DNA of 7,523 nucleotides, from positions 1 to 7,523 of the forward strand of contig SLAK01000443.1 of the NCBI GenBank assembly GCA_007126855.1. Reading direction: 5' to 3'. Position numbers and translations under genes: made by a program. Positions 6,041 to 7,523 of this stretch are shown here, piece by piece. A model generated the notes under the pieces. It did no database searches. It had not been told where the DNA came from and worked only from the letters and a program-made list of their open reading frames with translations. The stretch comes from Dehalococcoidia bacterium (GTDB lineage Bacteria > Chloroflexota > Dehalococcoidia > Tepidiformales > Tepidiformaceae). Each line of letters opens with the position of its first letter. The first letter of the stretch is position 1.

Positions 6041-6079
6041 GCCGGCCGCCAGGGGCGCCAGGCGCCCGTCCGGGCCGGC
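6041..6079. repeat. Nested GC-rich palindrome upstream of the ATP-grasp gene
   Basis: Outer arms GCCGGCC (6041-6047) and GGCCGGC (6073-6079) enclose inner arms GGGCGCC (6053-6059) and GGCGCCC (6061-6067), with five unpaired bases on each side. No T-tract follows on either strand, so it is not a normal intrinsic terminator. It covers the region where the -35 of the downstream gene would be. Confidence 0.5.
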
Positions 6080-6089
6080 TCGCAGGTTG

Positions 6090-6095
6090 TATGCT
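6090..6095 (+). promoter_or_regulatory. Candidate -10 for a leaderless ATP-grasp transcript
   Basis: TATGCT ends six bases before the ATG at 6102, the spacing expected when transcription starts at or next to the start codon. No -35 match lies upstream. Leaderless genes are common in several high-GC phyla. The only ribosome-binding alternative is GAGG, two bases from the ATG, which is too close. Confidence 0.35.
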
Positions 6096-6101
6096 GAGGC
6101 C

Positions 6102-7358
6102 ATGCGAGTTGAACGCCACGGCCGGGTAATGCTGCTCATCCCCAGCGAGAGCTACCGGGCGCCGGACTTCATGGCGGCTGCGGCGAATCTTGGCATCGAA
6201 GTCGTGGTCGGCTCGGACCAGGCGAGCCCGCTGGAACACCTTAGCGAGGGCCGCCACGCCGCATTTGCCTTCGGCGACCCGGAGACCGGCGCAGGCCAGG
6301 TCGAAACCTTCGCCGACCAGTTCCCGCTCGATCGCATCATGGCCGTCGACGACGCCGGGGCCCGCCTGGCCGCGCACGCTGCCCGCAGGCTCGAAATCCC
6401 GCACAATCCGGTCTCGGCCGTCGAGGCGACGCGCAATAAGGCCATGCTCCGCGAGCGCCTGGCGCGCTCAGGCGTGCCATCTCCGCCCTGGCTGGTCGCA
6501 CCCATGGATGCGGACCCGCCAACCATCGCACGCACGGTGCAATTCCCCGTCGTGCTCAAACCGCTCTCGCTTTCGGCGAGCCGCGGCGTCATCCGGGCAA
6601 ACACGCCGGGCGAATTCGTCGACGCTTTCGATCGCATCCGCCGCATCCTGGGCGAGCCCGATGCCCGCGAAGAATGCGGCGACCTCTCCGACCGCATCCT
6701 CATCGAAGGCTATGTCCCCGGCATCGAAGTCTCGCTCGAAGGCCTGCTTAGCGAGGGCAAGCTGCACGTCCTCGCGCTGTTCGACAAACCGGACCCGCTC
6801 GAAGGCCCCTTCTTCGAAGAGACTATCTACGTAACGCCGTCGCGCCTCCCGCCAGATCAGCAGCAAGAGATCGTCGGAACCACCGAACGCGCACTTGCAG
6901 CCATCGGCCTCCGGGATGGCCCGGTACACGCAGAACTGAGGCTGAACGACGACGGAGTCTATCCGATCGATATCGCGGCGCGCTCGATTGGCGGCCTGTG
7001 TTCGCGCACGCTCACCTTCGGCACCGGCATGTCGCTCGAAGAACTCCTCCTGCGGCACGCAACGGGGATGGACATCCCAACGCTCGAGCGTGAACAGCAG
7101 GCATCCGGCGTGATGATGCTCCCGATACCCGGCAGCGGCACCCTTGAGTCCGTGCACGGAATAGGACACGCAGAAGCTGTCGATGGCATACAGTCGGTCA
7201 CGCTCACGATACCGATCGGGAAACACGTCACGGCCCTGCCGGAAGGCAATGAATACCTCGGGTTCATGTTCGCCCGCGGCGACACACCTGAAGCCGTCGA
7301 GCGTGCGCTACGGGAAGCGCACGACCGGCTTCGCTTCGACATCCACGCCGACGAATGA
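6102..7358 (+). CDS. ATP-grasp carboxylate-amine ligase with LAL_C2-like C-terminal domain
   Basis: A cytoplasmic ATP-dependent ligase that should activate a carboxylate as an acyl phosphate and join it to an amine. Seen in 418 residues: N-terminal domain (about 1-103), then an ATP-grasp fold. It has NKAMLRERL (112-120), VVLKP with Lys153, the loop SASRGV (158-163), IEGYVPGIEVS (201-211) with Glu202 and Glu209, and HAELR (276-280) followed by IDIAARSIGG (289-298), whose Glu278 and Asp290 are the likely metal ligands. Residues about 335-418 (GVMMLPIPGSG, then a TLTIPIGKHV strand, then GFMFARGDTPEAVERAL) fit the L-amino acid ligase C-terminal domain 2. Relatives include bacterial dipeptide ligases and many unassigned biosynthetic enzymes, so the substrate is open. 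Start choice: the frame is open upstream to a TTG at 5823, but similarity begins near residue 6 and a -10-like TATGCT precedes the ATG at 6102. ATG at 6129 is another option. Divergent from the two-helix protein. Confidence 0.88.
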   Translation: MRVERHGRVMLLIPSESYRAPDFMAAAANLGIEVVVGSDQASPLEHLSEGRHAAFAFGDPETGAGQVETFADQFPLDRIMAVDDAGARLAAHAARRLEIPHNPVSAVEATRNKAMLRERLARSGVPSPPWLVAPMDADPPTIARTVQFPVVLKPLSLSASRGVIRANTPGEFVDAFDRIRRILGEPDAREECGDLSDRILIEGYVPGIEVSLEGLLSEGKLHVLALFDKPDPLEGPFFEETIYVTPSRLPPDQQQEIVGTTERALAAIGLRDGPVHAELRLNDDGVYPIDIAARSIGGLCSRTLTFGTGMSLEELLLRHATGMDIPTLEREQQASGVMMLPIPGSGTLESVHGIGHAEAVDGIQSVTLTIPIGKHVTALPEGNEYLGFMFARGDTPEAVERALREAHDRLRFDIHADE

Positions 7359-7408
7359 TGGCCCGGTAACTACTGCCTGCCTGCTAAATTCCGAGTGCCT
7401 TATCGATT

Positions 7409-7435
7409 GGAGCCAACTGCTCCATTGTGGGCTCC
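7409..7435. repeat. Alternative hairpins in the 3' flank of the ATP-grasp gene
   Basis: GGAGCC (7409-7414) can pair either with GCTCC at 7419-7423 (as GGAGC) or with GGCTCC at 7430-7435. No T-run follows on either strand, so it is not a standard intrinsic terminator. It is the only structure seen in the 50-75 bp after the ligase stop. Confidence 0.3.
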
Positions 7436-7523
7436 GCTCAGCAGAACCACGCTTCGGTGAGCCCCGGCACCGCCTTCCGCGGCTGCGGGCGTACGCTTAC
7501 CGGTACGTCGCGGCCGGCCGCCA

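Larger units (their letters stand above)
5695..6101. other. 407-bp divergent regulatory spacer
   Basis: No gene is supported between the divergent two-helix protein and ATP-grasp genes. A plus-strand frame runs through from a TTG at 5823 into the ATP-grasp gene, but its first 93 codons have no domain-like content. The middle part (about 5760-5990) is visibly less GC-rich than the genes. From left to right it holds: AAGGCGA-type repeats, a GTGAC/GTCAC inverted repeat, an ACCAAT repeat pair, a CRP-type palindrome, a 22-bp imperfect direct repeat with copies 84 bp apart, a short inverted repeat, and a GC-rich nested palindrome. No convincing -35/-10 pair was found for the minus-strand gene. Confidence 0.75.

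Noticed and set aside
5823..6101. N-terminal extension of the ATP-grasp protein
   Set aside because: It would start at TTG without a ribosome binding site, its 93 residues look non-coding, and it overlaps the CRP-type site, repeats and nested palindrome. ATP-grasp similarity starts just after 6102.

Overview
The window is GC-rich bacterial DNA with strong GC bias at third codon positions, so most long open frames are antisense shadows of real genes. No rRNA, tRNA, CRISPR array, insertion sequence or plasmid signature was found. The protein content (YcxA-like MFS carrier, CtpF-like P-type ATPase, a two-helix membrane protein of a type I associate with actinobacteria, and an ATP-grasp ligase) fits a free-living high-GC bacterium, Actinomycetota or Chloroflexota. 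The sequence does not settle the phylum.

Layout, left to right: (1) an MFS transporter on the minus strand, cut at its C-terminus by the left edge (1-1252); (2) a 276-bp divergent spacer; (3) a small plus-strand protein with a disordered N-terminus and two C-terminal membrane helices (1529-1975), followed by a clear intrinsic terminator (2074-2104); (4) convergent to it, a full-length P2-type cation ATPase on the minus strand (2115-4901), most like mycobacterial CtpF; (5) a leader of about 200 bp with two terminator-like hairpins; (6) a minus-strand two-helix membrane protein (5110-5694) with a perfect Shine-Dalgarno; (7) a 407-bp divergent spacer, less GC-rich than the genes in its middle, holding a perfect CRP-type palindrome and several repeats; (8) a plus-strand ATP-grasp ligase with an LAL_C2-like tail (start most likely 6102, end 7358); (9) 165 bp of 3' flank with no supported gene.

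The genes do not form one obvious operon. The ATPase and the two-helix protein are co-directional but separated by a strong terminator, so they are probably separate transcripts. The two-helix protein and the ATP-grasp ligase are divergent and share the regulatory spacer, where a cAMP-receptor-family regulator is the best-supported candidate controller. No defence, CRISPR or mobile system is visible. The points most worth follow-up are the 5695-6101 regulatory region, the hairpin in the ATPase leader, the altered ion-site residues of the ATPase, and the uncharacterised two-helix membrane protein.
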